This document shows positions 25,947-35,714 of a stretch of 64,000 bases of DNA, piece by piece. Under the pieces are notes generated by a model. The model was not told the DNA's origin, did not search any database, and was given only the letters and a program-made list of their open reading frames with translations. The translations under genes and the position numbers were made by a program. Origin of the DNA: CAYYMH01 sp964472785 (GTDB lineage: Bacteria > Zhuqueibacterota > Zhuqueibacteria > Thermofontimicrobiales > Thermofontimicrobiaceae); NCBI GenBank assembly GCA_964472785.1, contig CAYYMH010000013.1:1-64000 (forward strand). The letters run 5' to 3'. Position 1 is the first letter of the stretch; the number at the start of each line of letters is the position of its first letter.

Positions 25947-27023
25947 TTATTTGAGTAACAGACACCGTCTTGCCACTGATTGTCCGTTTACATCTAACCG
26001 ATAAATGTAAATTCCCGAACCCACATCACGCGCATCCCAGGGCACCGAATACATTCCCGGGCTCTGTTTCTCGCTGACTAAAACAGCGACTTCCTGGCCA
26101 GAAATATTAAATACTTTCAGCCGGACATCTGCTGTGTTATTTAACTGGTAGGAAATCGAGGTTGTGGGATTAAACGGATTGGGAAAATTTTGAAATAATT
26201 TAAATTGAATGGGAACTTCCGAACGAACAATTTGATCTATCCCTGTTACAAAGTTTGTCATAACATTGACGCTTTTGGCTTGTGTATAATTTGCTGAAGT
26301 GTCCTTGCCTGTCACGGTGGCTAATATTCCCATACTATTTACATTAGTTACCCAAAAATAATTGACATTGTGTTCTATAGTCAATGGATCTATATCCGGA
26401 TTAGTAATTGCTATCCGTTTGTGGTTCTGCCGTATTCTCAAACAAGGAAACTCACCGTAACTTGTTTTCATCGTTCCCCAGGCATCAATAGAATTATAGC
26501 TGGAATCGATAACAGGCAAAACTGTTCCGAAAATATTGAATACAAATTCCAGAACCGACGACCAGTTTTCATCTCCGTATGTTGCAGGCAGGTGTAACTT
26601 GGGAGTAGCTCTGACCGATGATAATATTTCAACCGTATCATCGACAGCATTTTTTCCCCTGCCTAACTCTGTAAGTTCTGTTTCTGATAAAAAAGCATAG
26701 TTGTACTCAATAGTGTCATTGTCTGCGCGGGTTACCTCATAAACCAGATTCGATGTTGGGAAGTAAGTTGCAAAAGGCGTCGTTTCAACACCGACAACAG
26801 TCCAGGTTGATTTATTCGGTAAGTTAAGCCCACTAAAATCCCAATATTGATTTGGTCCCGGAGAACCCAAATCCACTGCTGCATTTTGTGCATTACTCAT
26901 TTCAAAAGTCGTGCCCAGCCGGCTCGGTGCATCATCAGCAGTTACAGTTATTTGCGCTGCCAAATAGGTTTCCGTTCCGAAATAGAGATTAAAAATAACT
27001 AAAATGGTTAATATTTTTTTCAT
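25947..27023 (-). CDS. Secreted protein with T9SS sorting domain, function unknown
   Basis: 358 aa with signal peptide 1-23 (ETYLAAQ). The body (about 24-270) is beta-rich and shows no known catalytic motif. The C-terminal 85 residues are a T9SS type A sorting domain (FQNFPNPFNPTTSISYQL, VFNISGQEVAVL, SGIYIYRLDVNG). Probably an outer-surface or released protein. Confidence 0.85.
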   Translation of the reverse strand: MKKILTILVIFNLYFGTETYLAAQITVTADDAPSRLGTTFEMSNAQNAAVDLGSPGPNQYWDFSGLNLPNKSTWTVVGVETTPFATYFPTSNLVYEVTRADNDTIEYNYAFLSETELTELGRGKNAVDDTVEILSSVRATPKLHLPATYGDENWSSVLEFVFNIFGTVLPVIDSSYNSIDAWGTMKTSYGEFPCLRIRQNHKRIAITNPDIDPLTIEHNVNYFWVTNVNSMGILATVTGKDTSANYTQAKSVNVMTNFVTGIDQIVRSEVPIQFKLFQNFPNPFNPTTSISYQLNNTADVRLKVFNISGQEVAVLVSEKQSPGMYSVPWDARDVGSGIYIYRLDVNGQSVARRCLLLK

Positions 27024-27071
27024 GACGTTTACTCCTTCAACTTAAGAGTAATTTACCCAATATTTATTTGT

Positions 27072-27872
27072 TTAATGAATTGATTGGATTTCATGGTTAT
27101 TAAAATAATTTTCAATCATTTGATACGATTCCGGTAACAAACATTGTTCATCGTCAAGGCTTGTTCTAAATTCCTGAAAATCCCATAAGTATTCGATCGC
27201 CAAGCCGGTTGCCAACTTATTGTGTTGCCAGGTCCTTATTTTAGATCCGAAATGATCTTTAAACCAACCACTTAAGAGTCTAACGATATTTACAGCCCGT
27301 TCTGATTTAATTTCAACTTCAATTTCAAATTGTTTAATAAGAGCGCCTTGCACTGAAAACAACGTTGTATCCAAAGCGAACTCGGCAATGATTTGCTGTG
27401 GATTATCAACTGGATAAATATTTTTTACCTGTCTCCAATTTTTTCGTCTTTGAATTTCTCCCAAACCTCTCGATTTCAAAAATTGAAGCGGATTTAAACT
27501 CTGGTCAAAGGCTGAATCAATGCGAAAGGACTCAACATGTTGATTCAGATAATCTGCAATCTCGAACCAGCCTTTTTCATCCCAATTGTTTTCTATCTCA
27601 AGACGTTGAATACTGCCATCTTCTGCGATTTTAGATTGCCCTTTTAACGTTACTAATAATGTATTATCAATCTCACGGATTCTTAATGCAAACCCAGCCT
27701 TAATTAGATCGTTTTTACTACTATCAACATAGTAATCGAAGATATCATGTGGATGAGGTGCTGAAAATCCTAACGAGCCAATTTGTTTTAAGCCCGCGAT
27801 TTTTTCGAAAATTTCTTCCACGTCAGTCGCACAAATAATAAATTTCGCTTCTATTTCAAGTTGACCAACCAT
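27072..27872 (-). CDS. CYTH-domain (triphosphate tunnel) protein
   Basis: 266 aa from ATG 27872 (site AGGTGA 8 nt upstream; a longer frame is open but unsupported). The metal- and phosphate-binding ExExK motif is at 6-10 (EIEAK), followed by basic strands (GFALRIRE, LLVTLKG, EFALDTTLF, QFEIEVEIK) that line the tunnel. Family members are inorganic triphosphatases, thiamine triphosphatases or class IV adenylate cyclases; no subtype can be fixed. Confidence 0.88.
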   Translation of the reverse strand: MVGQLEIEAKFIICATDVEEIFEKIAGLKQIGSLGFSAPHPHDIFDYYVDSSKNDLIKAGFALRIREIDNTLLVTLKGQSKIAEDGSIQRLEIENNWDEKGWFEIADYLNQHVESFRIDSAFDQSLNPLQFLKSRGLGEIQRRKNWRQVKNIYPVDNPQQIIAEFALDTTLFSVQGALIKQFEIEVEIKSERAVNIVRLLSGWFKDHFGSKIRTWQHNKLATGLAIEYLWDFQEFRTSLDDEQCLLPESYQMIENYFNNHEIQSIH

Positions 27873-28103
27873 ATATCTTTCACCTGCGAAGATCAAATAA
27901 CTAAATCTTCAGTTAAATTCACGATTATTTGCCATTGCTAATACAAAGTTGTTCTAAAAATGGGTTCAAGCCGCGGAAGGTCTGTTTTGACTATTCTTTA
28001 ACCAACAACTAAAATCGATTTTAAGTATAACCATTTTTTACAAAATTGTCAAGAAAATTCTACATCTTGCAAACAACATTTTATTCATGTAAAAAAATCA
28101 GAA

Positions 28104-29039
28104 TCAAATCCGCTTCCGAAAACCTTCACCTAACACTTCATGGACATTATTAATTATCACGAACGCGTGCGGATCAATTACCTTGATCAAGTCAGTCAAA
28201 TAGGTTACTTCCTTGCGCGTGATAACCGTAAAAACAATTTCCCGGTCTGAATTGGTGTACAACCCTCTACCTTTCAGGGATGTCGCGCCGCGGCTCATTT
28301 TTTCCATGATTGCCTCACTGATTTGCTGGTATTTCGGTGAAATGATAATTGCGGCTTTGGCATAATCCATGCCTTCAATAATCACATCAATCAAACGGGA
28401 TGAAATAAATAATAACACAAATGCGTAAAGTGTCAAAGTCAGGGCAGGTTTGAAGACCGCAAGATTTTTCAGGTGCAATACGATACCAGCCAGCGAAATT
28501 ACCATGAAGTCAATTACCATGATTGCCTGACCTGGTTTCCAGCCAAACTTTTTTTGCATAATGGCGGCAACAATGTCTGAACCTGCTGTGGTACCACGAA
28601 ATTTGAATATAATACCCAGACCAATCCCTAATAACACAGCGCCGAACAAAACAGCGAGAATAAAGTCGTGTTTATATAAATCCTGAACCGCTTGAGTGTT
28701 TTGCAGTTGAATAAATCTGAAGCCGGGGATATTCCCTCGGAGCAAATCCACAAATAACGAATTCAACGTAAAACCGACAAATGTTCTCAACCCAAAAGTT
28801 CCTCCCAATTCTTTTAGTCCCCAAATGAAGAGCGGGATATTCAGAATCCACATTAACATACCAACAGGTAGTTGATAATTCGAAAGATAATGAAGCGTAA
28901 TCGCCAGACCGCTGACGCCACCTGGTACGACTTTTGCATCAACTAAAAAGACTCCGATTCCGAATGACATGATAAAAGCGCCAATAACGATGGCAGCATA
29001 ATCTCGAATTTCCAATCTCAATTTCCTTGAAATTTTCAT
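28104..29039 (-). CDS. YitT family membrane protein (DUF161 + DUF2179)
   Basis: 311 aa. Five to six helices in residues 15-205 (AIVIGAFIMSFGIGVFLVDA, VPGGVSGLAI), then a C-terminal cytosolic DUF2179 domain (about 215-305, ending AFVIINNVHEVLGEGF). Transport substrate unknown. Lone leftward gene. Confidence 0.9.
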   Translation of the reverse strand: MKISRKLRLEIRDYAAIVIGAFIMSFGIGVFLVDAKVVPGGVSGLAITLHYLSNYQLPVGMLMWILNIPLFIWGLKELGGTFGLRTFVGFTLNSLFVDLLRGNIPGFRFIQLQNTQAVQDLYKHDFILAVLFGAVLLGIGLGIIFKFRGTTAGSDIVAAIMQKKFGWKPGQAIMVIDFMVISLAGIVLHLKNLAVFKPALTLTLYAFVLLFISSRLIDVIIEGMDYAKAAIIISPKYQQISEAIMEKMSRGATSLKGRGLYTNSDREIVFTVITRKEVTYLTDLIKVIDPHAFVIINNVHEVLGEGFRKRI

Positions 29040-29265
29040 CTTGAGGTTCCTTTAATATTTCGAAACAGTACCCATTTTTTTGAGCGCAATTTACTAAATT
29101 TATTTTCTAAAATCAATAACGAATACAAAAATGTTGCAAATTCCTTATCATCAATTTTTCCCTTTTTTGGCGCAATTTGACTGTTTTAAATTGATGCATT
29201 TTTCAGTTCGATTGGCTTTCTTGGGATTATAAATTATCCAATGCAATCATTATATAAAAAATATC

Positions 29266-29293
29266 TTGAATTTTAATTAAAAAAGATTATATT
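29266..29293 (+). promoter_or_regulatory. Candidate promoter for the rSAM-menA run
   Basis: TTGAAT (29266-29271), a 16-nt spacer and TATATT (29288-29293), about 40 nt before the first ATG. The surroundings are AT-rich, so this is a plausible but unproven match. Confidence 0.45.
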
Positions 29294-29334
29294 ATCAGTT
29301 CATTTTAATCTAACCAAACATTAGGATTACAGCC

Positions 29335-29553
29335 ATGACCAAGCTTCGGAAACGCAGACATTTAACAAAAGAATCATCAGACAATAAAGATGGGACATCA
29401 GATTACCGTAACTTTTTCAAATCATATCACACAAGAAAAGAACTGAAAAGAGAGTTGGAAAGGCTCCGGCTTGAATTCAGGCTTAATTTTCAGATTAACA
29501 AAATCATTAATAAACAACTCAGTTTACTGGAACATGATACGGGATCTGAATAA
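29335..29553 (+). CDS. Small basic coiled-coil protein, unknown function
   Basis: 72 aa, about one quarter Lys and Arg, with a heptad-like stretch KELKRELERLRLEFRL that predicts a helix. AGGA precedes the ATG. It lies 39 nt before a B12-binding radical SAM gene and behind a promoter candidate. No family recognised; real gene likely but not certain. Confidence 0.6.
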   Translation: MTKLRKRRHLTKESSDNKDGTSDYRNFFKSYHTRKELKRELERLRLEFRLNFQINKIINKQLSLLEHDTGSE

Positions 29554-29592
29554 CTGGCAACACAAGTTCAAAAGGAAATAATCGATAGCGCA

Positions 29593-31302
29593 ATGTTTAA
29601 AAAACCTGATCTGATTTTATTACATGCACCAGCTCTGTATGATTTTCGGCACTCCCCTTCTTTGCTGGGACCGATTAGCGATGTTATTCCGTCCACACCA
29701 ATTTTTGAAATGTACCCTATTGGTTTTTCGTCAATCGCCGAACATTTGGGAAATAATGGCATCCGGGTTCGGATCATCAATCTTGCCTATCGGATGTTGG
29801 TAAACCCAAATTTCGACGTCGAAAAATTTATTTCAAAACTATCTCCCGCTGCGTTCGGCATTGACCTTCACTGGTTAGTTCACGCTCAAGGCGGGCTGGA
29901 AGTGGCAAAAATTTGTAAAAAATATCATACCGATATTCCCATTGTTTTCGGAGGCTATTCGGCAACTTATTTTCATGATCAACTCGTCGCTTATCCTCAA
30001 GTGGATTATGTTCTGAAAGGCGATTCAACTGAGGAACCGTTTTTACAACTTATGCAAAAAATCCAACTTCACGAAAGCGTCGAACGAATTCCCAACCTGA
30101 CATGGAAGACAGCAAATAACGAAATAAAATCCAATCCGATCAGTTATGTGCCTGACAATCTGGATAATCTGACCAATAACTACAAAAATTTATTCAAATT
30201 AGCCGTTAAAAATTTTGACGCGAAAAGCATGACAGCGATCAAGGATTGGTGGCGTTATCCGATAACGGCTGTGATGACATGCCGTGGTTGCAATCATAAC
30301 TGTGTGATTTGCGGTGGATCCAAATTTTCCATGAACCACTACTGTAATCGCGCCCGGACTTCATTTCGATCACCGGAGTTGATTGTTGAGGATATAAAGG
30401 ATATTAGCAGATTTACCAACGGCCCGATCTTTGTCATCGGCGACTTAAATCAACCGGGGCAGGATTATGCGGATAAAGTGATTGGCGGATTGAAAAAGCT
30501 GAAACTAAAGAATGAAATGGTGTTTGAATTTTTTGAACCGGCATCAGAATCCTTTTTCAAAAAATTAGCAGACGCTGTTCCCCATTTTAACTTTGAATTT
30601 TCACCGGAATCTCACGACCCGAAAGTTCGTAAAAAATCGGGTAAATTTTTCTCCAACGAACAAATCGAAAACAACATCAAATGGGCAATTGATAACGGTT
30701 GTGGTAAGTTTGATATCTTCTTTATGATCGGGATGCCTCTGCAGACTCAAGAGTCTGTTATTCAGACGGTTGAATACTGTGACCATCTGCTGCAAAAATT
30801 TGGTAGCAAACTCATTCCATTTATTTCACCGCTGAGCCCTTTTCTCGATCCGGGCAGTCTCGCTTTTGAATATCATGAAAAATATGGCTACAAAATATTT
30901 TACCGGAGCTTGGAAGATTATCGGCAGGCTTTTTTGAAACCGAGCTGGAAATATTTTTTGAGCTATGAGACCGGGTGGATGAATCGTGATCAGATTGTGG
31001 ATGTCACCTATCAGGCTGGTGAGATGCTTTCCCGCGTTAAGTATAAACATGGACTGATTTCAAAACAGGCTTACGAAGATATTGCCACGAAAATTAAACT
31101 GGCAAAAGAGCTTCTCCAACGGATTGATGAAATATATCTTTCCGCCAATGGCGAGATCAATCCGTCTCAACTGCAAAAACTGCAACTCGCTATGGAGAAA
31201 GACAGCATATCAACGATTTGTGAGAAGGAAGAATTGAAATGGCCTATCTGGCATAACAGATTGAAAATAATGAACATTATCAAAGCTATTCTGTTCGAAT
31301 AG
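29593..31302 (+). CDS. B12-binding-domain radical SAM protein (TIGR04190-like)
   Basis: 569 aa. The N-terminal cobalamin-binding-like Rossmann region (about 1-150; VFGGYSATYF) is followed by a radical SAM core with CNHNCVIC (CxxxCxxC) near 230-240. Homologues of this length form a family of unknown function. It is followed by menA, 17 nt later. A role in methylating or otherwise remodelling a quinone or lipid is inference only. Confidence 0.82.
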   Translation: MFKKPDLILLHAPALYDFRHSPSLLGPISDVIPSTPIFEMYPIGFSSIAEHLGNNGIRVRIINLAYRMLVNPNFDVEKFISKLSPAAFGIDLHWLVHAQGGLEVAKICKKYHTDIPIVFGGYSATYFHDQLVAYPQVDYVLKGDSTEEPFLQLMQKIQLHESVERIPNLTWKTANNEIKSNPISYVPDNLDNLTNNYKNLFKLAVKNFDAKSMTAIKDWWRYPITAVMTCRGCNHNCVICGGSKFSMNHYCNRARTSFRSPELIVEDIKDISRFTNGPIFVIGDLNQPGQDYADKVIGGLKKLKLKNEMVFEFFEPASESFFKKLADAVPHFNFEFSPESHDPKVRKKSGKFFSNEQIENNIKWAIDNGCGKFDIFFMIGMPLQTQESVIQTVEYCDHLLQKFGSKLIPFISPLSPFLDPGSLAFEYHEKYGYKIFYRSLEDYRQAFLKPSWKYFLSYETGWMNRDQIVDVTYQAGEMLSRVKYKHGLISKQAYEDIATKIKLAKELLQRIDEIYLSANGEINPSQLQKLQLAMEKDSISTICEKEELKWPIWHNRLKIMNIIKAILFE

Positions 31303-31319
31303 TAAAGTGGAGGGAATAA

Positions 31320-32234
31320 ATGAACAAAGTAAAAATCTGGCTAATGGAAGTCAGGGCGCCTTTTTTTACAGCGACCATCATACCGATACTGTTAGGAACG
31401 GCTGTCGCGTTTAATTTGACAGGTTCTGTGGATTGGGCGCTTTTTTCATTGACAATACTGGGTGGAATTTTGCTGCACGCCGGCGCCAATGTCATTAATG
31501 ATTATTTTGACCATAAAACCCAAAATGACGAAATAAATCAGGAGTTTGTGCGTCCTTTCACCGGCGGTAGCCGGCTGATTCAGGAAAAACAACTCACTCC
31601 CAAACAGGTATTAATCGGGGCCTTGATTTTGCTATCATTGGGAAGCTTGATTGGCATCTACTTAGTTCTCAAAATCGGATGGGTTATTTTGGCAATTGGA
31701 ATTTTTGGTGTGTTATCCGCATTTTTTTATGTGGAACCCCATATTAATTTAGTGGGCAGAGGCGTTGGTGAAACACTCATCGGATTAAACTTCGGCGTGT
31801 TAATGACTTTTGGCGCTTTTTACGTGCAGACACAAAATTTTTCGTGGTTGCCAATTATCGCGTCGTTGCCGGTTGCGCTTCTGATTTCAGCAGTTCTTTA
31901 CATAAACGAATTTCAAGATGCTGTCGCAGATCAAGCTGTCGGGAAAAACCATCTGGTCGTGCGATTGGGGAAAAGAAAAGCTGTTAACGGATTCACCTTT
32001 TTAATGTTGATCACTTACGTTGCCGTTTTACTGGGCGTTGTAACAGATATTTTACCGCCGATAACACTGATATCTTTTCTCACTTTGCCAATTGCATTCA
32101 AGGCGATTAAAATAGCCACTGAAAATTATGATAACAGTAAAAAATTAGTACCAGCCAATGCGTCAACCATTATCAACCATTTGACAACCGGTCTGTTACT
32201 CATTATTAGCTTTCTCATTGAACCGCTAATTTAA
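31320..32234 (+). CDS. menA: 1,4-dihydroxy-2-naphthoate prenyltransferase (UbiA family)
   Basis: Attaches the polyprenyl chain to DHNA in menaquinone synthesis. 304 aa, eight to nine helices. Prenyl-diphosphate motifs NDYFDHKTQNDEIN (near 60-73) and YINEFQDAVADQAVGK (near 196-211), and the MenA-like FTGGSRLIQE between them. GGAGG site before the ATG. Other UbiA-family substrates remain possible. Confidence 0.88.
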   Translation: MNKVKIWLMEVRAPFFTATIIPILLGTAVAFNLTGSVDWALFSLTILGGILLHAGANVINDYFDHKTQNDEINQEFVRPFTGGSRLIQEKQLTPKQVLIGALILLSLGSLIGIYLVLKIGWVILAIGIFGVLSAFFYVEPHINLVGRGVGETLIGLNFGVLMTFGAFYVQTQNFSWLPIIASLPVALLISAVLYINEFQDAVADQAVGKNHLVVRLGKRKAVNGFTFLMLITYVAVLLGVVTDILPPITLISFLTLPIAFKAIKIATENYDNSKKLVPANASTIINHLTTGLLLIISFLIEPLI

Positions 32235-32266
32235 TCTGCGGCTGGAAAATTTAAACCCAGGGAGTT

Positions 32267-32638
32267 GTGTTGACTGAGAATCAAAAAATTATCCTTCAAA
32301 AAATCGGGGAACGAAAAAACATCGTAAAAATACGGTTTTTGGAAGTATTAAACAATCGTGTTTTACATCTGTATCTGGCAGCGGCATTAAATAAATGTTT
32401 TAAAAACAAATATTACAAAATCATACTGGACATGACCAATATTGATGAACCGAGTCACCAGTTCATCGGTACTCTAATTGAAGCAACTGCCAAAGTCCGC
32501 ACCAAAAACGGAGACGTGAAAATTATCAACGCGTCAGATCAAGCGAAACAAATCTTGTCTTCCTTCAATTCCTATTCGTATCTTAACATTGCTGATAAAA
32601 ATCAAAAGGATAAAAAAAATAAAAAAAGGGTGCCATAA
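32267..32638 (+). CDS. STAS-domain protein
   Basis: 123 aa. Fold of anti-sigma factor antagonists, but the segment that should hold the phosphorylated Ser (DSSG in SpoIIAA) reads DEPSHQFIG, so the canonical site is shifted or lost. The Lys-rich tail is unusual. GTG at 32267 or TTG at 32270 are both possible starts; GGGAG favours TTG 32270. The stop codon lies inside the terminator hairpin. Confidence 0.75.
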   Translation: MLTENQKIILQKIGERKNIVKIRFLEVLNNRVLHLYLAAALNKCFKNKYYKIILDMTNIDEPSHQFIGTLIEATAKVRTKNGDVKIINASDQAKQILSSFNSYSYLNIADKNQKDKKNKKRVP

Positions 32639-32656
32639 CTTATTACAGCACCCTTT
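32625..32656. terminator. Shared terminator hairpin between convergent genes
   Basis: Stem AAAGGGTGC / GCACCCTTT with a 14-nt loop. On the minus strand it is followed by TTTATTTTTTTTA, making a strong terminator for the leftward T9SS gene. On the + strand it contains the STAS gene's TAA. Confidence 0.8.
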
Positions 32657-32677
32657 CTGATCCTAATCGTCGAACGC

Positions 32678-34558
32678 TTATTTGGCGAGAATCATTTTCA
32701 TCATCTTTTGAAATTTCGGTGTTTTTAGTTGATAGAAATAAATACCGCTGCTCACCTTTTGTCCATTGTCATTAATGCCATTCCATTCAATCTGATGTGC
32801 TCCTGCAGTAAACTGTCGATTTTCCAAGCTCCGAATCTTTTGACCGGTTGCATTGAAAATAGAAATTTCGACATGCGCCGCTTGTGGTAAATCGAAGCGG
32901 ATTGTTGTTGTCGGATTAAACGGATTGGGGAAATTTTGTGATAATTTGATCGTTGTCGGTAACAAATTTCTTTTATCGACGGTCACACCCGATCCCGGAT
33001 TCAGAACAAAATCCTGGTTCGTAGCTTCCTGTCCATAGTAAAGATCGAAAAACCGCATCGGCGGGTCCGATTCGTAACCGCTTGAATAAACGCCCATATG
33101 ATAATAACCATCGATCACATCCTGGAATTCGAAATAACCGCTTCCGTCAGTGTAAGTGGTGAGAAAACCTTGCGGGTTTTCTTCATAATAATTTTCCGCT
33201 GCAACATAGACATTTGCAGCCGGAGAACCGTTGTTGTAAGTCACAGTTCCGGAAATCAAATTCACAGTGCCCGCTAATTCAAATTGAAAATCTTTGCCGG
33301 AAACAGTCTGATTGGCTGGGACATCAACATTCATATACCCACCCATCGGGGAAACTAAGTTATATCCCTCTTTATCAGCCATGAGAGTAGCTAAAACACC
33401 CGGGAGCACACCCAAACGATAATCTCCGTTATCGTCCGATTCAGTTTCATAAAATTTAAACGACATCGTGGCGAAATCAATGGTCATACCGGTTATTTCC
33501 ACACCAGGAATACCGACTCCATCAATTGTACATTTTCCGGTTACAAATGACGTGTACGGTTTGAGAACAAAGTCTGAAGTGATCGTCTGTCCATCTGCAA
33601 TCGTGAGTGAATCAAGTTCAGGATCCGAATAATGATTTTCAGGCCAGAACTCATTATCTGAGTTGAACATTTGACTCACTGAAACAAAAACCTGACCGGG
33701 CATTGCCCCCATGCGATACTCACCCTGTTGATCAGTTGTTACAAAACTAAAATACGTACTCCCGATACCTCCACCATAGGCAATAACAAAGATTCCGGGT
33801 AGTGGTGTTCCGTTTTCTAATTTTACCTGACCTACAATATTACAACTGAAAGGCTCCATTTGAATATTTTGCGTTTGGCTCTGTTGACCGGTCACAGTAA
33901 CTTCAACAGTGTCTGACATGTGATAATTCACTGTAGGAAATTCCATTGCGGCCACATCATAAGTACCCGGCTCAACCGAAATTTGGTAATCTCCGTTGCT
34001 GTCAGTCAACCCGTAGCGGGAATCCTCCATAGATTCTGCAATCACAAAAATATTTTCTAAGGGTGATCCGGTATTTTTATCTGTCACTTTACCCTGGATA
34101 TACGGAGGTTGCGTTTGCATTTGAAAGATCACTTTGACCATATCCGTGGAACCATCCTCGTCGGTAAATTTGTAAATGCTGGTGATACCGACCGGCGCGA
34201 AAACATCCTCTTCCCCAATGGTATTGGTTGAGCGAATTTTGCCATCGACATTATTTTCGTCACCCACAAAATCATCATCAGGATCATCCGGATTCCGGAT
34301 CCACCCGATGCCATCCGTGACGTAGAAAAATTCTTGCACCGGTTCCTGCGGACCGATCAGTCCGTCATTGTCAAAATCAATAAAATACTCAACTGCCAAT
34401 TTGTTGCCTACGGCAGCCAAATCGCACGTAAATACGAGCTCAACAGGCAATTGAGTAATCGTAATCTGCTTTTGTCCGTTCACTTTTGCATTACTCACAG
34501 CAAAAACAAGGGAAGGTAGCATCAAAGCGATGATGAATAGTAACCCAATTTTTTTCAT
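32678..34558 (-). CDS. Secreted repeat protein: carboxypeptidase-regulatory-like domains plus T9SS tail
   Basis: 626 aa. Signal peptide 1-20. After an N-terminal EF-hand-like stretch (FDNDGLIGPQEPV) there are about four Greek-key repeats of roughly 90 residues, each with a GxxxxNG.PLxGxxV start (GKVTDKNTGSPLENIFVIAE, GQVKLENGTPLPGIFVIAYG, GKCTIDGVGIPGVEI, GTVTYNNGSPAANVYVAAE). The T9SS sorting domain ends the chain (QNFPNPFNPTTTIRFDL). Likely a surface adhesion or structural protein. Confidence 0.88.
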   Translation of the reverse strand: MKKIGLLFIIALMLPSLVFAVSNAKVNGQKQITITQLPVELVFTCDLAAVGNKLAVEYFIDFDNDGLIGPQEPVQEFFYVTDGIGWIRNPDDPDDDFVGDENNVDGKIRSTNTIGEEDVFAPVGITSIYKFTDEDGSTDMVKVIFQMQTQPPYIQGKVTDKNTGSPLENIFVIAESMEDSRYGLTDSNGDYQISVEPGTYDVAAMEFPTVNYHMSDTVEVTVTGQQSQTQNIQMEPFSCNIVGQVKLENGTPLPGIFVIAYGGGIGSTYFSFVTTDQQGEYRMGAMPGQVFVSVSQMFNSDNEFWPENHYSDPELDSLTIADGQTITSDFVLKPYTSFVTGKCTIDGVGIPGVEITGMTIDFATMSFKFYETESDDNGDYRLGVLPGVLATLMADKEGYNLVSPMGGYMNVDVPANQTVSGKDFQFELAGTVNLISGTVTYNNGSPAANVYVAAENYYEENPQGFLTTYTDGSGYFEFQDVIDGYYHMGVYSSGYESDPPMRFFDLYYGQEATNQDFVLNPGSGVTVDKRNLLPTTIKLSQNFPNPFNPTTTIRFDLPQAAHVEISIFNATGQKIRSLENRQFTAGAHQIEWNGINDNGQKVSSGIYFYQLKTPKFQKMMKMILAK

Positions 34559-35101
34559 AGAAATTTCTCCTCTTTTAAATGATATTTTTGTGAATTATTG
34601 ATTTGCTTAATTTCGAAAAATTCAGCACGTTAATTTAAATGATAATAAAATCAAATTCTCGATAAAAATCAAGATAAATTTTTTAACAAGTAAGCTTTTT
34701 TAAATTACACCTTTTTTCAAAACAGTTGTTGATTTAAATCACATTTTTTTAAATAATAATGATTGGACGACGGCATGTGTCAATTTCGGTAATCACCGTT
34801 ATTACGTCTGCTCCTCGCTGAACCCGTTAACTAACTGAACCAGGCTTAACGGCAGAGTTTAATCTTTGATTGGGACAGTGAAAGATCCCTGGATATTTCT
34901 GGTATAGTTCACAAACAGGCGAAAGTCAACTTTGATAAGTGTTTGGCGGCAGGCATAAAATCTGTCAAAACCGTTGCCAGAAATCCAAGCCAGAAGCCAA
35001 AAATGAGTTGGTCAAAGAACTTTTATTTCGAAATTAACACACTTTTTCGAACAGGGATATATTCCCTCCGCTCTGACGGGACGTTTAAGAACAAATATGT
35101 G
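34559..35101. other. 543-bp intergenic region, possible decayed element
   Basis: A + strand frame is open for 88 codons (34850-35116) without a start codon and partly opposite the small antitoxin; it has no recognised homology. The right part (35034-35105) forms an inverted repeat (TAACACA / TGTGTTA with imperfect extension) next to the antitoxin stop. Possibly a worn insertion. Confidence 0.45.
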
Positions 35102-35260
35102 TTAGCGCTGATTTAACTGATATTTCTCTACCTTTTTATTTATCCCACTCGCTTTTTTCCTAAAATAGTTAATTATATCCTGAGTGGACTTACTTGCAAT
35201 TTCTTTGCTTTGTCTGTCACGAATTTTACGCACCATTAATACGGCGTCAATCTTTTTCAT
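35102..35260 (-). CDS. Small antitoxin-like protein paired with PIN toxin
   Basis: 52 aa, basic, with KKIDAVLMVRKIRDRQSKEI, a pattern typical of small partners encoded beside PIN toxins. The ATG at 35260 lies inside the end of the PIN gene (14-nt overlap), with the ribosome site GGGAGGTGA also inside it. The overlap implies translational coupling. Neutralisation of the toxin is inferred from context. Confidence 0.75.
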   Translation of the reverse strand: MKKIDAVLMVRKIRDRQSKEIASKSTQDIINYFRKKASGINKKVEKYQLNQR

Positions 35261-35714
35261 AGCTTGTCACCTCCCTGGGGGAATAAATATCAAGATTATG
35301 ATAGCCTTGCTGTAAATTAACAGCATTGAATTGGCGAATCTTGTCATAACGAACAATGTGTCTAAAATTCCAACTTACTAAAATATCAACATCGGAAATT
35401 GTAGCCAAGGCAATATGAAGCATATCATTACGAAATTTTTCAGATAATATTTTTTGTTGTAAATAAATATCAACAAGTTTTATTGCTTCTGCATTAAGTT
35501 TTAATATTTCTGGATTCATTCCAAGAAATTCAAGATATTTATCTTGAACTTTTGGGGGAGCATCGGCAATTTCAGCTTCCACAACTTCAGATGTCACTCC
35601 CTCAAATAATCCGCATTGGATATCCGCTATTAAAGTATTTGACCACACTTTAAATTCTTCGTCAAAACATCCGCCAATAACTGATGTGTCAAGATATATA
35701 CGCTGTGTTTTCAT
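35247..35714 (-). CDS. PIN-domain ribonuclease toxin
   Basis: 155 aa. PIN-fold acidic residues: Asp9 in YLDTSVI, conserved acidic residues in the middle (EVVEAEIADAP) and the NDMLHIALA and VSWNFRHI motifs. These proteins cleave RNA with a divalent metal. It is encoded upstream of its partner, the reverse of many VapBC loci. The cassette is bordered by GTTAGCGC / GCGCTAAC sequences. Confidence 0.85.
   Translation of the reverse strand: MKTQRIYLDTSVIGGCFDEEFKVWSNTLIADIQCGLFEGVTSEVVEAEIADAPPKVQDKYLEFLGMNPEILKLNAEAIKLVDIYLQQKILSEKFRNDMLHIALATISDVDILVSWNFRHIVRYDKIRQFNAVNLQQGYHNLDIYSPREVTSYEKD

Noticed and set aside
25675..26004. A + strand frame of 109 aa between yceD and the T9SS protein
   Set aside because: Overlaps both ends of leftward genes on the opposite strand, unusual composition, no ribosome site.
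35034..35105. True integron attC site
   Set aside because: The flanks have GCGCTAAC / GTTAGCGC and a suitable length, but the core triplets do not meet RYYYAAC/GTTRRRY, and no integrase is visible. Kept only as a resemblance.
34740..35116. Possible decayed transposase or gene remnant
   Set aside because: One + frame stays open for 88 codons but lacks a start codon, and no translation in either direction resembles a known protein. Reported only as intergenic.
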